From the NCBI RefSeq assembly GCF_022398315.1, contig NZ_JAKEVF010000001.1, positions 37,007 through 101,006 on the forward strand: 64,000 nucleotides of DNA, written 5' to 3'. A model generated the notes under the pieces. That model searched no databases. It worked only from the letters and a program-made list of their open reading frames with translations, and was not told the origin of the DNA. A program made the translations under genes and the position numbers. This DNA is from Shewanella sp. Isolate11 (GTDB taxonomy: Bacteria > Pseudomonadota > Gammaproteobacteria > Enterobacterales > Shewanellaceae). Positions within the stretch are counted from its first letter, which is position 1; the number at the start of each line of letters is the position of its first letter. Shown piece after piece: positions 27,303-36,048 of the stretch.

Positions 27303-27509
27303 CAACTGTCATTTTCATCGCTTGTTCATCTGATGTTCATTTCGGTTTTTGTACATTTAAATTTTTGTACAATGCAATTGCGAGAAGACGGCTTGGCTTA
27401 ATTTGTAACAGAAAAATGAACTAATGCGCTTGAGCCTGACTCCAAAGGGCATTAAGGTATTGTCAAAATTCTAATAGTAATAGGTGTAGTACACCAACAA
27501 GGAATCATC

Positions 27510-28121
27510 ATGAAAAAAGCGTTACTGGTTGCATTGGCTTTATTAGTGGCACCTATGGCCACCTTAGCCGCAAATTTTGAAGAAGGTGTTAATTACACCG
27601 TGATTAATCAAGGTCCTGCGACGGCTAAACCTGAAGTAACAGAGTTCTTCTCTTTCTTCTGTCCTCATTGTTATAATTTTGCTAAACAGCAAATTCCTGA
27701 AATTAAAGCCAAACTGCCAGAAGGCGTCGCCTTTAAACAAAACCATGTCGACTTTATTGGTCGTGAAATGGGTGTTGAAATGTCACGTGCTTTTGCCGTT
27801 GCTCATCAGTTAAACGTTGAAGATAAAATTGAACCGGCATTGTTTGCCGCTATTCATGATAAGAAGCAACGTTTCGTAAGTCGTAACGATATTCGCCAAT
27901 TGTTTATTGCTAACGGCGTGGCAGGTAAAGATTTTGATGCAGCAGCAGACTCTTTCATGGTCAGCGCACAAATGGCACAAATGAAACGTGCGACTGAAAA
28001 TGCTAAATTATCGGGTGTGCCTTCGTTAGTCGTTAATGGTAAATACCGTATTGAGATGGGCTCATTAAAGTCGATGAATGAATTGATGCAGTTAACTGAC
28101 TACTTGATTCAGCTTAAGTAA
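27510..28121 (+). CDS. dsbA: Thiol:disulfide interchange protein DsbA
   Basis: 203-aa general periplasmic oxidase. A signal peptide ends at ATLAA (about residue 20). The active site is CPHC in FFCPHCYNF and the cis-proline loop is SGVPSLVVN. It donates disulfides to exported proteins and is reoxidised by DsbB, encoded elsewhere. It differs from DsbL (CPFC) at 2791-3405. The upstream gap contains direct repeats that may be part of its promoter control. A clear terminator follows. Confidence 0.95.
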   Translation: MKKALLVALALLVAPMATLAANFEEGVNYTVINQGPATAKPEVTEFFSFFCPHCYNFAKQQIPEIKAKLPEGVAFKQNHVDFIGREMGVEMSRAFAVAHQLNVEDKIEPALFAAIHDKKQRFVSRNDIRQLFIANGVAGKDFDAAADSFMVSAQMAQMKRATENAKLSGVPSLVVNGKYRIEMGSLKSMNELMQLTDYLIQLK

Positions 28122-28157
28122 TTATTAGCCTTAAGCGGGGTTTATTCTTCGCGTGAT

Positions 28158-28189
28158 AAAAATCCGATGACACTTTCATCGGATTTTTT
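28158..28189 (+). terminator. dsbA terminator
   Basis: Stem AAAATCCGATGA pairing with TCATCGGATTTT, with a five-base loop and a T6 run, 37 bases after the dsbA stop. Confidence 0.9.
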
Positions 28190-28403
28190 ATTGCCTTAAT
28201 TTTAAGTTTGAGGTCATTTATATTAATCGGTATAAAGATCTCTATTCGTTTGATTGGCATAAAAATTTTTTTATTTGCATATAAATCTGAGTAATTGCTT
28301 ACAAAAAAAGCATTCGATTTATGAAACTATCATGCTAAAAGTTATGTCCAATCTAACAATAATAATAAAGAACCTACTCGGTTCATTTGATTTGGAGGGC
28401 GGA

Positions 28404-28622
28404 ATGAGAGTCTTTCCCGTTTATGCGCCAAAGCTGATCATCAAACATGTACGCATATTTGTATCTGGGGTGATTTGGGTAAAGGATTTAGGTCGACTAG
28501 AGTTCGACAAAGGGCGTTTTTTACTGCCTCGAGAGCAGTGTTTGCCTCAGGTTAAGCAGGCGATTTTAGAGTTGAATCAACTTATTCAGAGCCAACATGC
28601 AAATGAAGCGAAGACAGCTTAA
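28404..28622 (+). CDS. Small conserved-looking protein of unknown function
   Basis: 72 aa from the ATG at 28404, which has an excellent ribosome site (TTTGGAGGGCGGA). The open frame continues upstream to a TTG at 28275, but that part has poor coding character. The protein contains LIIKHVRIFVSGVIWVKDLG and FLLPREQCLPQ, with no membrane helix or recognised motif. The stop lies in the stem-loop shared with the convergent zapB gene. Confidence 0.55.
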   Translation: MRVFPVYAPKLIIKHVRIFVSGVIWVKDLGRLEFDKGRFLLPREQCLPQVKQAILELNQLIQSQHANEAKTA

Positions 28623-28632
28623 GTCTTCGCTT
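28606..28632. terminator. Hairpin between convergent genes
   Basis: A 10-bp perfect stem (AAGCGAAGAC at 28606-28615 with GTCTTCGCTT at 28623-28632) overlaps the stop codon of the small gene and ends 14 bases from the zapB stop. The T-tract is weak, so its termination strength is uncertain. Confidence 0.55.
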
Positions 28633-28645
28633 ATCATTGACGCTA

Positions 28646-28852
28646 TTATTCGCTAACTTCGTCGTTAAGTAAGCCAACGAGTCCGGTGACTTTCTCATTC
28701 CATGAGTTAAGATCTTGGCTTAGCTGTTGGTTTTTCTCAGTTAGGCTTTGGTTTAACTGCTTCTCTTCTTCAAGCTCCATTTTTAGTAGCTCAATAGTTT
28801 CGAGTGCAGCTTGGATTTTTGTTTCCAGCTTGGACAGTAGTTCAAGGCTCAT
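28646..28852 (-). CDS. zapB: Cell division factor ZapB
   Basis: 68-aa coiled-coil protein. The start [20 protein letters not shown] and the following [10 protein letters not shown] match E. coli ZapB (MSLEVFEKLEAKVQ...) closely, although it is shorter than the 81-aa E. coli form. ZapB binds ZapA and bundles at the Z ring at midcell. Heptads run through almost the whole chain. It is transcribed alone. Confidence 0.85.
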   Translation of the reverse strand: MSLELLSKLETKIQAALETIELLKMELEEEKQLNQSLTEKNQQLSQDLNSWNEKVTGLVGLLNDEVSE

Positions 28853-29094
28853 CGGGAGTCCTAATAGTTTCTGGATGGGGCTTCGATTCTATCAGCGCCG
28901 ACCTCCCACTGAATAGTCAATTTATCTCAATTGCACAAAAATAAGACGAAAAATGATTAAAGATTAATTATTTTATCAGTATCGATTCAGTTTCAGGTTA
29001 AATTGAATCGATGAGGCTTATCACCTGTTCAGAAATCTGTACTACAGTTTGCTGAAGAAGTTTGTATAACGGCCGCAGCAACCCCCCATTGTGC

Positions 29095-29123
29095 TTGACT
29101 TTAAAGCAGTGCATCCATAGTCT
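29095..29123 (+). promoter_or_regulatory. Putative sigma-70 promoter of ilvE
   Basis: TTGACT (29095-29100) and TAGTCT (29118-29123) are separated by 17 bases and lie about 30 bases upstream of the ilvE ATG. The ribosome site GGTGG precedes the ATG at good distance. The -10 match is moderate. Confidence 0.45.
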
Positions 29124-29151
29124 GCATATTCAGTAATCAAGGTGGTAAACA

Positions 29152-30243
29152 ATGCACATAAAATACAATTTAAAACCTGCGTCAGAGCGCCGTACTGAAC
29201 AGTTTAAGCCGGAAACCAACGTTGGTTTTGGGCGGCTACGAACCGACCATATGTTTTTGATGGATTATCGAGATGGACAGTGGGCTGATCCACGTATCGT
29301 GCCTTATGGTCCATTTGAAATCGCCCCAGGGGCAATGTCGCTGCATTATGGGCAATCAATCTTTGAAGGTGCCAAGGCTTTCATGCATGAAGATGGTGAG
29401 ATTTACACTTTCCGTCTCGACCAAAATGCTAAGCGTCTTAATCGTAGTGCTGAAATTGTTTGTATTCCTGAGCTGCCAGAAGATGTGGTTGAAGAGGGAA
29501 TTAAGGCACTGATCGATGTCGAGCGTTTATGGTTCCCAATGCAAGAGGGTGCTTGTCTGTACATTCGTCCATTTGTATTTGCTACCGAAGACAGATTATC
29601 AGTGAGTCCAAGTCAGGAATACACTTTTTGTGTCATGTTGAGTCCTAGCGGAGCTTATTATAGCAATGGTTTTGACAGTGCGATTCGTTTGCTCATCACC
29701 GAGCGTTTCCATCGCGCAGTGACGGGCGGAACAGGTGCTTCGAAAGCGGCGGGTAACTACGCTGCATCTTTGCGAGCGGGCAAAGCGGCTGCGGAATATG
29801 GTGCAGCGCAGGTGTTGTACCTCGATTCGACAAATACCCAGATTGAAGAAGTGGGTGCGATGAACCATTTTCACGTACTCAAAGATGGCACCATTATTAT
29901 TCCTAAATTTACTGACACCATTCTAAAATCGATCACCTCGCAATCTATCTTGGATCTGGGTGAACAGTTGGGCTGTGAAGTTCGCCAAGAAACTGTGATG
30001 TTAGATAAATTTATTGCCGATATTGAGTCGGGTGAAATTATCGAAGCAGGAGGCTTGGGAACTGCCGCTGTCGTCTCGCCAGTGGGCTCCTATATTTTTG
30101 AAGATCATCGAGTGGTAACTGTGGGCAATGGCGATGTTGGTGAACATACACGTCGTATTTACCAGGTACTAACCGATATTCAAAAAGGTAAGCGCCAAGG
30201 CCCTGAAGGCTGGATTAAGCGTGTAGAGCGGGTTGCTCCTTAA
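29152..30243 (+). CDS. ilvE: Branched-chain amino acid aminotransferase
   Basis: 363-aa class IV PLP aminotransferase of the longer group found also in Gram-positives and mitochondria; the E. coli IlvE is about 309 aa. Visible motifs are the substrate region (MSLHYGQSIFEGAKAF), the PLP-lysine segment (GGTGASKAAGNYAASL) and the phosphate-binding EVGAMNHF. It performs the last step of Ile, Val and Leu synthesis. It lies outside the ilvGMDA operon, which lacks ilvE, so this gene supplies the missing step from about 9 kb away. Confidence 0.93.
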   Translation: MHIKYNLKPASERRTEQFKPETNVGFGRLRTDHMFLMDYRDGQWADPRIVPYGPFEIAPGAMSLHYGQSIFEGAKAFMHEDGEIYTFRLDQNAKRLNRSAEIVCIPELPEDVVEEGIKALIDVERLWFPMQEGACLYIRPFVFATEDRLSVSPSQEYTFCVMLSPSGAYYSNGFDSAIRLLITERFHRAVTGGTGASKAAGNYAASLRAGKAAAEYGAAQVLYLDSTNTQIEEVGAMNHFHVLKDGTIIIPKFTDTILKSITSQSILDLGEQLGCEVRQETVMLDKFIADIESGEIIEAGGLGTAAVVSPVGSYIFEDHRVVTVGNGDVGEHTRRIYQVLTDIQKGKRQGPEGWIKRVERVAP

Positions 30244-30271
30244 GCGTATTAATGCAATACATTGCCTGAAT

Positions 30272-30299
30272 AAAAAAGCGCCGAATTAGGCGCTTTTTT
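30272..30299 (+). terminator. ilvE terminator
   Basis: Stem AAAAAAGCGCC with GGCGCTTTTTT and a six-base loop (GAATTA), 28 bases after the ilvE stop. The rest of the 30300-30524 gap shows nothing recognisable. Confidence 0.9.
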
Positions 30300-30524
30300 A
30301 TTGGTTTTTTGATTTAATACCAATCAGTTAAAGATATGATCGCTCAGCGATAATTTAGTGCTCCTGAGACAATTCCTTTAATTGTTCCTGCACTGAACGA
30401 ATAGGAAGGTTTGTTGGCTTAACAGGGCTAACAAGTTACCGTCGCCTCGGCGTTAGACATCAGCGTAATCATCGTTAGACGCCGATCGATCGCAAGTTAA
30501 CAGTCATAAACTAACAATGGACTT

Positions 30525-31454
30525 TTAGCTGTCTTGTGGCGCAACAAGCTGGTCTGAATTGTATTTCTGTAAGACTTGATGGATCTGTTCATCTTTTTGA
30601 TACCAGATACCATTTAGCCAGCGTTGGAACTGAGCTCGGCTTTCTGCATCATTAAAATATTTAATATCATCCACTTCAGGTACAGGCAGGGTCTCAATAC
30701 GAACGACGATGCGTTTGACCTTGCCATGCATTACTTCTGACAGTGTGTTGCCTGCTGAGTCAGGATAAACCAAGGTGACATTAAGCAGGCTGGTAAACTG
30801 TTCACCCATGGCCGAAATGGTAAAGGCTATCCCGCCGGCTTTAGGACGTAAAAGATAACGGTAAGGGGAGCGTTGACGATCGTGTTTCTCAGGCGTAAAT
30901 CGACTGCCTTCGACATAATTTATTATCGATGTTGGAATGGTTTTAAACTTCTCACAAGAACGACGAGTGGTTTCAAGATCTTTACCACGTAATTTAGGAT
31001 TTTTCTTTAATTGTTTGGCGCTGGTGCGATTCATAAATGGCATGTCTAATGCCCAGCAGCCCAGCCCCATAAAGGGAACGTAGAGCAGTTCTTTTTTTAA
31101 AAAGAACTTCAACATAGGAATATTGTTGCGTAGAACATAAGTCAATGCTGCAATATCAAAACCACTTAAATGGTTACTGATCAGTAAGTACCAGCCATCT
31201 TTTTTAAGCCCTTCTAAGCCTTCAATGTCCCATTCTATTTTGGCGATGAGAAATAATATGCCACCATTGACACTGGCCCAGCCCCACATGAATCGGTTCA
31301 TGATTTTGGTGAGTAAGTTTCTAAAGCCTGTAATGGGTACCAGTAATTTTATTAGACCACCAACGCAAATAAGGCTGCTCCAAAGCACAGTGTTGACTAT
31401 CAGTAGCAGCGTACTTAAAGCAAATAAAATTGGACCTGGTAAAAAATTTAGCAT
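30525..31454 (-). CDS. PlsC-like lysophospholipid acyltransferase (copy 2)
   Basis: 309-aa membrane acyltransferase of the LPLAT/AGPAT group, YihG-like. The catalytic block is N-H-L-S-G-F-D (an HxxxxD motif), and the acceptor/lysophosphate block is VEGSRFTPEKH followed by LLRPKAGG. An N-terminal hydrophobic segment (about 7-32) anchors it in the inner membrane. It starts 30 bases after the stop of a paralogue (31485-32366), with which it shares the motif order, and the two form an operon. It probably acylates lysophosphatidic acid or a related lysolipid. Confidence 0.85.
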   Translation of the reverse strand: MLNFLPGPILFALSTLLLIVNTVLWSSLICVGGLIKLLVPITGFRNLLTKIMNRFMWGWASVNGGILFLIAKIEWDIEGLEGLKKDGWYLLISNHLSGFDIAALTYVLRNNIPMLKFFLKKELLYVPFMGLGCWALDMPFMNRTSAKQLKKNPKLRGKDLETTRRSCEKFKTIPTSIINYVEGSRFTPEKHDRQRSPYRYLLRPKAGGIAFTISAMGEQFTSLLNVTLVYPDSAGNTLSEVMHGKVKRIVVRIETLPVPEVDDIKYFNDAESRAQFQRWLNGIWYQKDEQIHQVLQKYNSDQLVAPQDS

Positions 31455-31484
31455 GGTTCTAACGCACCTTTTTGCAATAGATTA

Positions 31485-32366
31485 TTACTTAGACATCTCT
31501 TCTAGAGTGGCATCTTTTTGCTTCCAGATGCGGTTGAGTTCATTTTGGAAACCAATTTTAAATTCTCGATCATTCATGTAATCCCCACGCATTGCGGGAG
31601 AGATATCTGAGACCTTGATGTTCACTTTAATCTGTTTCACTTGGCCAGAAATATATTCCCAGAAGGTGGGTGTTTTTCCGGTGTAATAGATGGAGACATC
31701 GATCAGCTTATGGATTTGTCCATCCATGGCTGATAGCGCAAATGCCATACCACCCGCTTTGGGCTTAAGCAGATGCTTGAATTCGGAATTTTGTTTGTCA
31801 TGTTTTTGCTGTGTAAAGCGGGTGCCTTCGACAAAATTCATCACGCTCACTGGCTTAGTTTTAAACTTGGCGCAAGCCTTACGGGTGATCTCAATATCTT
31901 TGCCTTTAAGCTTGGGGTTTTTACGTAATTGGGCGCTGCTGTAGCGGCGCATAAAGGGAAAGTCTAACGCCCACCAAGCTAAACCTAAAACGGGGACATA
32001 GATGAGCTCTTGTTTTAAGAAGAATTTTAAAAATGGAATCTTATGATTTAACACTCGCTGCAATACTAAAATATCAACCCAAGACTGATGGTTTGCGACC
32101 ACCATATACCACTCTTTAGTTGATAAATTTGTGTCGCCATCGATACTAATATTGACGCGATGAAAGATGCGCTCAATAACCGTATTAACGCTAATCCATG
32201 CGCTAGCACAGTGATCTAGAAGATAACTACAAACCGTACGCAGTGGCGTTATGGGAAGTAATTTTATTAGACTGACTAAGAGGATGGGAATAACCCAAAA
32301 CAGTGTATTGATAACATAACAGCTAAACGCTAGGCAGCCTCTTAGTAGTGAAATCACTGAGCCCAT
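31485..32366 (-). CDS. PlsC-like lysophospholipid acyltransferase (copy 1)
   Basis: 293-aa paralogue of the next gene downstream. The HxxxxD motif reads N-H-Q-S-W-V-D, and the second block is VEGTRFTQQKHDKQ, then LLKPKAGG. The first 45 residues hold two hydrophobic stretches. E. coli YihG and Shewanella homologues show the same arrangement. The tandem pair could have different chain-length or acceptor preferences, but this cannot be told from sequence. Confidence 0.85.
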   Translation of the reverse strand: MGSVISLLRGCLAFSCYVINTLFWVIPILLVSLIKLLPITPLRTVCSYLLDHCASAWISVNTVIERIFHRVNISIDGDTNLSTKEWYMVVANHQSWVDILVLQRVLNHKIPFLKFFLKQELIYVPVLGLAWWALDFPFMRRYSSAQLRKNPKLKGKDIEITRKACAKFKTKPVSVMNFVEGTRFTQQKHDKQNSEFKHLLKPKAGGMAFALSAMDGQIHKLIDVSIYYTGKTPTFWEYISGQVKQIKVNIKVSDISPAMRGDYMNDREFKIGFQNELNRIWKQKDATLEEMSK

Positions 32367-32514
32367 TTATTTCCCCATAAAATTTTTGGAAACCTATGTT
32401 ACTCGCCTAATGCACTTAGCTCAATGTTCTAGAGGCTATGTTGCGACAAACATGGCTATTTTTGATGATTGTCAGGCTCATTTCGATTAAAGCCTTATCT
32501 TCCTAACTATCGTG

Positions 32515-34038
32515 TTAGTAAGGACTTTTTAGACTGCTGAGCAGTCTGTCCATCGCTCGATAACCCAGTGCTTGGGCAATATGGCTGCGTTCGACATTAG
32601 GTGATTCTGCTAAATCGGCAATGGTGCGCGCTACACGTTGCAGGCGATGGTAGCTGCGAACGGATAAGTCGAGTTTGTTGACGCTCTGCTCTAAAAATTC
32701 CAAATCAGATTGTGAAAACCCACCAGTTTGCGACAGTTGCTTGCCCGTCAGCTCGGCATTCAATACACCTGCACGACTGAGTTGTCGCTCTCGAGCCGAG
32801 TGTACCCGTTTCGCTACCATGGTACTGGTTTCAGAGGTGGGTTGTGTTTGCGTTAAGGTGCCATCGGCCAATCGTGGAACATCGATAGTAAGATCAAACC
32901 TATCGATAAACGGGCCTGATAAGCGGGATAAATAGCGCTGAATTTGATCTGGTGTGGCTCGGGCATTAGCCGTATCACCACAGGGGCTGGGATTCATTGC
33001 GGCGATCAATTGAAAACGCGAGGCAAAGGTGAGTTTGGCGGCGGCGCGAGAGATCACTACTTCTCCGGTTTCCATTGGCTCTCGAAGACAGTCGAGTACT
33101 TTGCGCGGAAATTCCGCCACCTCATCGAGAAACAGTACTCCACGATGGGCGAGAGAAATCTCACCAGGTTTGGGCTGACCGCCACCGCCAACGAGTGAAA
33201 TCGAGGAGCTAGTATGGTGTGGACTACGAAACGGTCTTTGGTAAAACTGACTGACAGGAATAGAATGACCTGCTACTGAATGAATCGCAGCGACCTCCAA
33301 TGCTTCGTCATAGCTTAATGGCGGTAACAGCTGCATCATACGGCTTGCTAACATGGTTTTCCCCGTACCGGGAGGTCCAAGAAATAACAAATTATGATTA
33401 CCTGCAGCCGCGATCTCTAAGGCTCGTTTAGCCTGATATTGGCCTATGACATCACTGAGGCATTTATCCTGAGTTTCCGCTTCTGGCGCTAGCCATTCCA
33501 GCCCTTGATTAATGCTTGGTAATGATTGTTGCCCATGTAAGTAGGCACTGAGCCCTTGTAAATGACTGGCAAAAATACTGTGTTGATAACCAACCAACTC
33601 TGCATCAGTGCGATTACCCAGTGGCATGACTAAGGTTTTATTCTGTTTACGAGCGGCAACAATCACAGGTAATAACCCTTGGCAGGGGCGGATCTCGCCT
33701 GATAGGGCTAATTCACCGACAAATTCATGTTCTTTTAAATTAATGTCGGGTATCTGTTTTGATGCAGCCAGAATACCCATTGCGATGGGTAAATCATAAC
33801 GTCCCCCTTGTTTAGGCAGATCTGCTGGTGCAAGGTTGACAGTAATACGCCGCTGTGGAAACTCAAATCCCGCATTAATGAGCGCACTTCTGACGCGTTC
33901 TTTTGCTTCTTTAACCGAGGTCTCTGGTAACCCGACCAAGTTGAAAGCCGGTAGCCCATTACTAAGGTGGACTTCAACTGTGACTTCAGGGGCTTCGACT
34001 CCAAGGCTGGCTCGGGTCGTAACGCAGGCGATCGCCAT
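32515..34038 (-). CDS. comM: YifB/ComM family AAA+ Mg chelatase-like protein
   Basis: 507 aa from the ATG at 34038 (ribosome site AAGGA); an in-frame TTG at 34044 is less likely. The N-terminal lon-like ChlI domain (SNGLPAFNLVGLPETSVKEAKERVRSA) is followed by an AAA+ module with Walker A GPPGTGKT and Walker B GVLFLDEVAEF, and a C-terminal Mg_chelatase_C domain. In naturally competent bacteria ComM is a hexameric helicase that promotes branch migration during transformation; E. coli YifB is the counterpart. Confidence 0.92.
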   Translation of the reverse strand: MAIACVTTRASLGVEAPEVTVEVHLSNGLPAFNLVGLPETSVKEAKERVRSALINAGFEFPQRRITVNLAPADLPKQGGRYDLPIAMGILAASKQIPDINLKEHEFVGELALSGEIRPCQGLLPVIVAARKQNKTLVMPLGNRTDAELVGYQHSIFASHLQGLSAYLHGQQSLPSINQGLEWLAPEAETQDKCLSDVIGQYQAKRALEIAAAGNHNLLFLGPPGTGKTMLASRMMQLLPPLSYDEALEVAAIHSVAGHSIPVSQFYQRPFRSPHHTSSSISLVGGGGQPKPGEISLAHRGVLFLDEVAEFPRKVLDCLREPMETGEVVISRAAAKLTFASRFQLIAAMNPSPCGDTANARATPDQIQRYLSRLSGPFIDRFDLTIDVPRLADGTLTQTQPTSETSTMVAKRVHSARERQLSRAGVLNAELTGKQLSQTGGFSQSDLEFLEQSVNKLDLSVRSYHRLQRVARTIADLAESPNVERSHIAQALGYRAMDRLLSSLKSPY

Positions 34039-34132
34039 AAACAAATCCTTTTGTTTTTTTATTACTTTTACATGCAGCTAGTGAGTGGTTTAAGTGTAGC
34101 AGCTAGTCATCAGACTGCTGTTTTTACTGGAT

Positions 34133-34948
34133 TTAATTAAGAAAAACATGATGGTTTAGTCTCTGCAAATGATGCTCGATGATGACTCGTAATTTGCCAT
34201 TATCGGTAAGCTGTTTAACCTTACGATCAAATAACTGCTTGATTTCTTTATGGTAGGGTGAGGACTTGCCTATCAGCATATAAAAAGGCTCTTGTTCGAC
34301 ACTGGTGAGCATTTTACCTTCGATAAGATCTGCTAGATAAGTGGTCTGATTCAGTGCCAATGTACCAACTAGTATCTCCTGACGGGCGAGAAAAAACTTG
34401 CAGCGGCCCTTGAGTAACATATAAGGCAACTGTGAAATTTCGCCTATTTTAAAAATATGATGGTCATCGTTCATACCAAAATTGTGATAGTTAAATCCTT
34501 TAATGCCACAAATATTGCCGTACCTTTCTAATTCACTAGCATTGTTGATGGTTAATCCGTCAGGAAAATCGGCTTTGAGATAGAAAAAACTAGGGGTGAG
34601 ATAATAGTAAGGTTCGGAAAAATAAAAATCTTGTCTGCGTTGTTGGTTAGATGAAGCACTCATTAGCGCGTCGATATTTCCTTTTTTAACTTCTTCCTGG
34701 CAACGTTTCCAAGGGAGAGGCTGCACGGTATAAACAAATTGGGTACCCTCGAAAGTCATGCGTAAAAGGTCAATATCGTAGCCAGCATTTTGCTTTACTG
34801 TGTTGCTGTTACGCGGAACATAGTTATAGGGCGGATATTCGGCATTTGCGATGCAAATACTGATTGATTGAGTTTTTGTTACTTCGGCCGCCGAAGATAA
34901 CAAGGAGACACATTCAAGTAATATCAAAATAATCAGTCGCTTGGCCAT
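34133..34948 (-). CDS. Periplasmic solute-binding protein family 3 (orphan), copy 2
   Basis: 271 aa with a signal peptide (cleavage near SSAAE, about residue 20). The start of the mature part, CIANAEYPPYNY, and the core GYDIDLLRMTFEGT are typical of SBP_bac_3 amino acid-binding proteins. PWKRCQEEVKKGNIDALMSAS matches the same position in the paralogue 35135-35947. No permease or ATPase gene lies nearby, so it may be a binding protein without a dedicated transporter, as seen in many Shewanella genomes. Ligand unknown. Confidence 0.8.
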   Translation of the reverse strand: MAKRLIILILLECVSLLSSAAEVTKTQSISICIANAEYPPYNYVPRNSNTVKQNAGYDIDLLRMTFEGTQFVYTVQPLPWKRCQEEVKKGNIDALMSASSNQQRRQDFYFSEPYYYLTPSFFYLKADFPDGLTINNASELERYGNICGIKGFNYHNFGMNDDHHIFKIGEISQLPYMLLKGRCKFFLARQEILVGTLALNQTTYLADLIEGKMLTSVEQEPFYMLIGKSSPYHKEIKQLFDRKVKQLTDNGKLRVIIEHHLQRLNHHVFLN

Positions 34949-35134
34949 ATGTTCTCCTAACTTTTTTACTGTAGAGACTACTCATCGCTGATATTAGATT
35001 GGATATTAGACAAAGGTAATTTGTAGGGTAAATTATAGTTGAACAGAGGCGACTACTCGCTATTGGCGTGAAAGATAACGGATTAAAATGGTTTAGTCAT
35101 ATCATACGTATTTTTTATTAATTTTATGTTTATA

Positions 35135-35947
35135 TTAGAAATTTGAAGTATGTATCAGCGTCTGAATATGTTTGTCTATCATTGAGTGTAATTCCCCTTG
35201 GGCTGACAGTTCGGTTACTTTAGCATCGAATAGCTGTTTGATGTGTTTACGGTTGGGTGACGATTTACTGATCAACATATAAAAGGGTTCCTGTTCGACG
35301 CTGGTGAGCATTTCGCCTTGAATAAGATCGGATAAATAGGTGATTTTATTGAGAGCCAAGGTGCTAAAGAGGATCTCTTGCCGGGCAAGAAAAAAACGAC
35401 AACGTTCTTTAATTAGCAAGTATGGCAGTTGCGGAATATGGTGGATCCTAAAAATAAATCTATCGTCATCGACACCAAAGTTTTTGTAGTTGAAGCTTTG
35501 TATACCACAAATGCTGCCATGGCCTTTTAACTCATTAATATCTCGAGTTGGTAAGCCGTTGGGATAGTCTGATTTTAGATAAAAGATAGCGGGCGTCAGG
35601 TAATAATAGGGCTCTGAAAAATCGAAATCTTGTCGGCGTTGCTCATTCGATGAAGCACTCATCAACGCATCGATATTACCTTTTTTGACCTCTAGCAAGC
35701 AGCGTTTCCACGGCAGGGCATGCACTTGAAAATTATATGGTGTTCCCTCAAAAGTCATCTTTAGCAGATCGATATCGTAGCCCATGTTTTGTTGGGCATG
35801 ATTGGGATTATTCTGAAAATAGTTATAGGGTGGATAATCGGAGTTGCCTTTACAAAAATGCAGCGTCTGAGTTTTAACAGTGCTATCTGCTGCAGTTAAT
35901 TGCGGTGAAATGAATAGTATTAAGCATATGATTAGCAGCTTGAACAT
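35135..35947 (-). CDS. Periplasmic solute-binding protein family 3 (orphan), copy 1
   Basis: 270 aa from the ATG at 35947, which begins a normal signal peptide (MFKLLIICLILFISPQLTAA). A TTG at 36019 would add 24 residues that do not look like a signal. It is closely similar to the downstream copy over its whole length (CKGNSDYPPYNY; GYDIDLLKMTFEGT; EQEPFYMLI). The two genes lie in tandem, 186 bases apart, and clearly come from a duplication. Ligand unknown. Confidence 0.8.
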   Translation of the reverse strand: MFKLLIICLILFISPQLTAADSTVKTQTLHFCKGNSDYPPYNYFQNNPNHAQQNMGYDIDLLKMTFEGTPYNFQVHALPWKRCLLEVKKGNIDALMSASSNEQRRQDFDFSEPYYYLTPAIFYLKSDYPNGLPTRDINELKGHGSICGIQSFNYKNFGVDDDRFIFRIHHIPQLPYLLIKERCRFFLARQEILFSTLALNKITYLSDLIQGEMLTSVEQEPFYMLISKSSPNRKHIKQLFDAKVTELSAQGELHSMIDKHIQTLIHTSNF

Positions 35948-36048
35948 CGTGGTTTCCCAAATACCCTTAACTAAAGGAGCTATAAAGTAACTGCCAGGCG
36001 AACTGAATACTTGTAACAAATTTGCGGATATCTGTTAAGGCATTTTGG

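Noticed and set aside
28275..28403. TTG-initiated extension of the 72-aa protein
   Set aside because: Low-complexity AT-rich sequence without a ribosome site; a strong site precedes the ATG at 28404.
35948..36019. TTG-initiated 24-residue extension of the solute-binding protein
   Set aside because: A normal signal peptide begins at the ATG at 35947, and the paralogue has the same length from its ATG.
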